Shown: positions 63,604 to 64,000 of the stretch, one piece after another
Numbering within the stretch: the first letter of the stretch is position 1
How the letters are laid out: each line of letters starts with the position of its first letter
Origin: Anaerococcus ihuae
Lineage (GTDB): Bacteria > Bacillota > Clostridia > Tissierellales > Peptoniphilaceae
NCBI RefSeq assembly: GCF_928368155.1
Contig: NZ_CAKMRU010000002.1
Coordinates: forward strand, 310,001-374,000
Direction: 5' to 3'
Length of the DNA stretch: 64,000 bases
Notes under the pieces: model-generated
The model's database searches: none
Seen by the model: only the letters and a program-made list of their open reading frames with translations
What the model was told of the DNA's origin: nothing
Position numbers and translations under genes: made by a program

Positions 63604-64000
63604 ATGGAAAATAAAATATCAAACAGAGACGGTTTTAAGTCTAAGTGGGGATTTATCCTTGCATGTATAGGATCTGCAGTTGGAATGGGAAATATTTGGA
63701 GATTTCCTATCCTTGTTTCTCAATATGGTGGAATGACATTTTTGATTCCTTATTTTATATTTGTAGTTTTGATAGCTACAACAGGAGTAATAACAGAAAT
63801 GGCTCTAGGTCGTTCAACAGAATCTGGAACAGTAAGAGCTTTTGGTAAGTGTACTGAATTAAAATATGGAAATAAAAAAATAGGTGAAGGTCTTGGAGTA
63901 ATACCAGTAGCAGGCTCACTTGCTCTTGCCATAGGCTATACTTGTGTTATGGCTTGGATATTTAAATATACATTCATGGCTTTTTCAGGAGAACTTAGTG
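63604..64000 (+). CDS. Neurotransmitter:sodium symporter (NSS/SNF) family transporter, 3' end outside window
   Basis: 132 residues are visible. SKWGFILACIGSAVGMGNIWRFP is the family hallmark of TM1 with the sodium/substrate site; further helices follow (PYFIFVVLIATTGVITEMALG). Bacterial members beside tryptophanase import tryptophan or tyrosine with sodium (TnaT-like). GGGAG lies before the ATG. The gene is cut by the window end. Confidence 0.92.
   Translation, partial: MENKISNRDGFKSKWGFILACIGSAVGMGNIWRFPILVSQYGGMTFLIPYFIFVVLIATTGVITEMALGRSTESGTVRAFGKCTELKYGNKKIGEGLGVIPVAGSLALAIGYTCVMAWIFKYTFMAFSGELS

Overview
The window comes from a low-GC, A/T-rich Firmicute with short intergenic gaps, strong GGAG-type ribosome binding sites and many simple hairpin terminators. 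The gene set (T-box ileS, anaerobic double-cubane reductase, selenium-cofactor genes, amino-acid and purine catabolism, a tryptophanase-type lyase with an NSS symporter) fits an obligately anaerobic, amino-acid/purine-fermenting Tissierellia/Clostridia member. A Peptoniphilus-like organism is a reasonable guess, but no rRNA is present to prove it.

Layout. 1-3.5 kb: an RpiR-type regulator divergent from an NhaC antiporter and a type II-like asparaginase. 3.5-6.3 kb: FAD/NAD(P) oxidoreductase, Cys-type glutathione peroxidase, AMMECR1-like protein, small DMT transporter. 6.3-10.3 kb: short tandem repeats, an Ile T-box, ileS and a Nudix hydrolase. 10.4-15.5 kb: potABCD and a PLP decarboxylase. 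15.5-17.8 kb: GntR regulator divergent from a DUF3343 protein and a double-cubane (YjiM-like) reductase. 17.9-22.8 kb: moaA-moaC-mog-MOSC-modABC (molybdenum cofactor and molybdate uptake). 23.3-26.3 kb (minus strand): selD-yedF-DUF3343-class V aminotransferase (selenium mobilisation). 26.6-46.4 kb: ygeX-ygeW-ygeY, ygfK-ssnA, two NCS2 permeases, a three-subunit molybdenum hydroxylase, a dihydropyrimidinase-like hyuA and a fused xdhD-type hydroxylase. 46.6-51.7 kb: yqeC-mocA-yqeB-XdhC-type factor, a MoeA-like protein and an M20 amidohydrolase. 51.9-55.1 kb (minus): a DpnII-type restriction-modification island with an extra nuclease and an extra methyltransferase. 55.2-61.5 kb: small membrane and hypothetical genes, pyrimidine-nucleoside phosphorylase, and a guanine riboswitch controlling a guanine/hypoxanthine permease and guanine deaminase. 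61.6-64 kb: a long structured leader, a tryptophanase-like lyase and a truncated NSS transporter.

How it fits together. Molybdate is imported (modABC) and built into molybdopterin (moaA, moaC, mog, MoeA-like), probably converted to the cytosine dinucleotide form (mocA). SelD, YedF, DUF3343, the aminotransferase, YqeB and YqeC are the known genomic signature of the labile selenium cofactor of molybdenum hydroxylases. The hydroxylases, SsnA, HyuA, YgfK, YgeW, YgeY and YgeX match the recently recognised anaerobic purine/urate breakdown cluster, which passes through 2,3-diaminopropionate to pyruvate. Guanine uptake plus deamination would feed xanthine into it. So about half the window is one purine-fermentation system with its own cofactor supply.

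The least explained material is non-coding: a tandemly repeated structured leader before the tryptophanase gene, a 234-bp fold-back element directly before yqeC, and a dispersed element whose hairpin shows compensatory base changes between copies.
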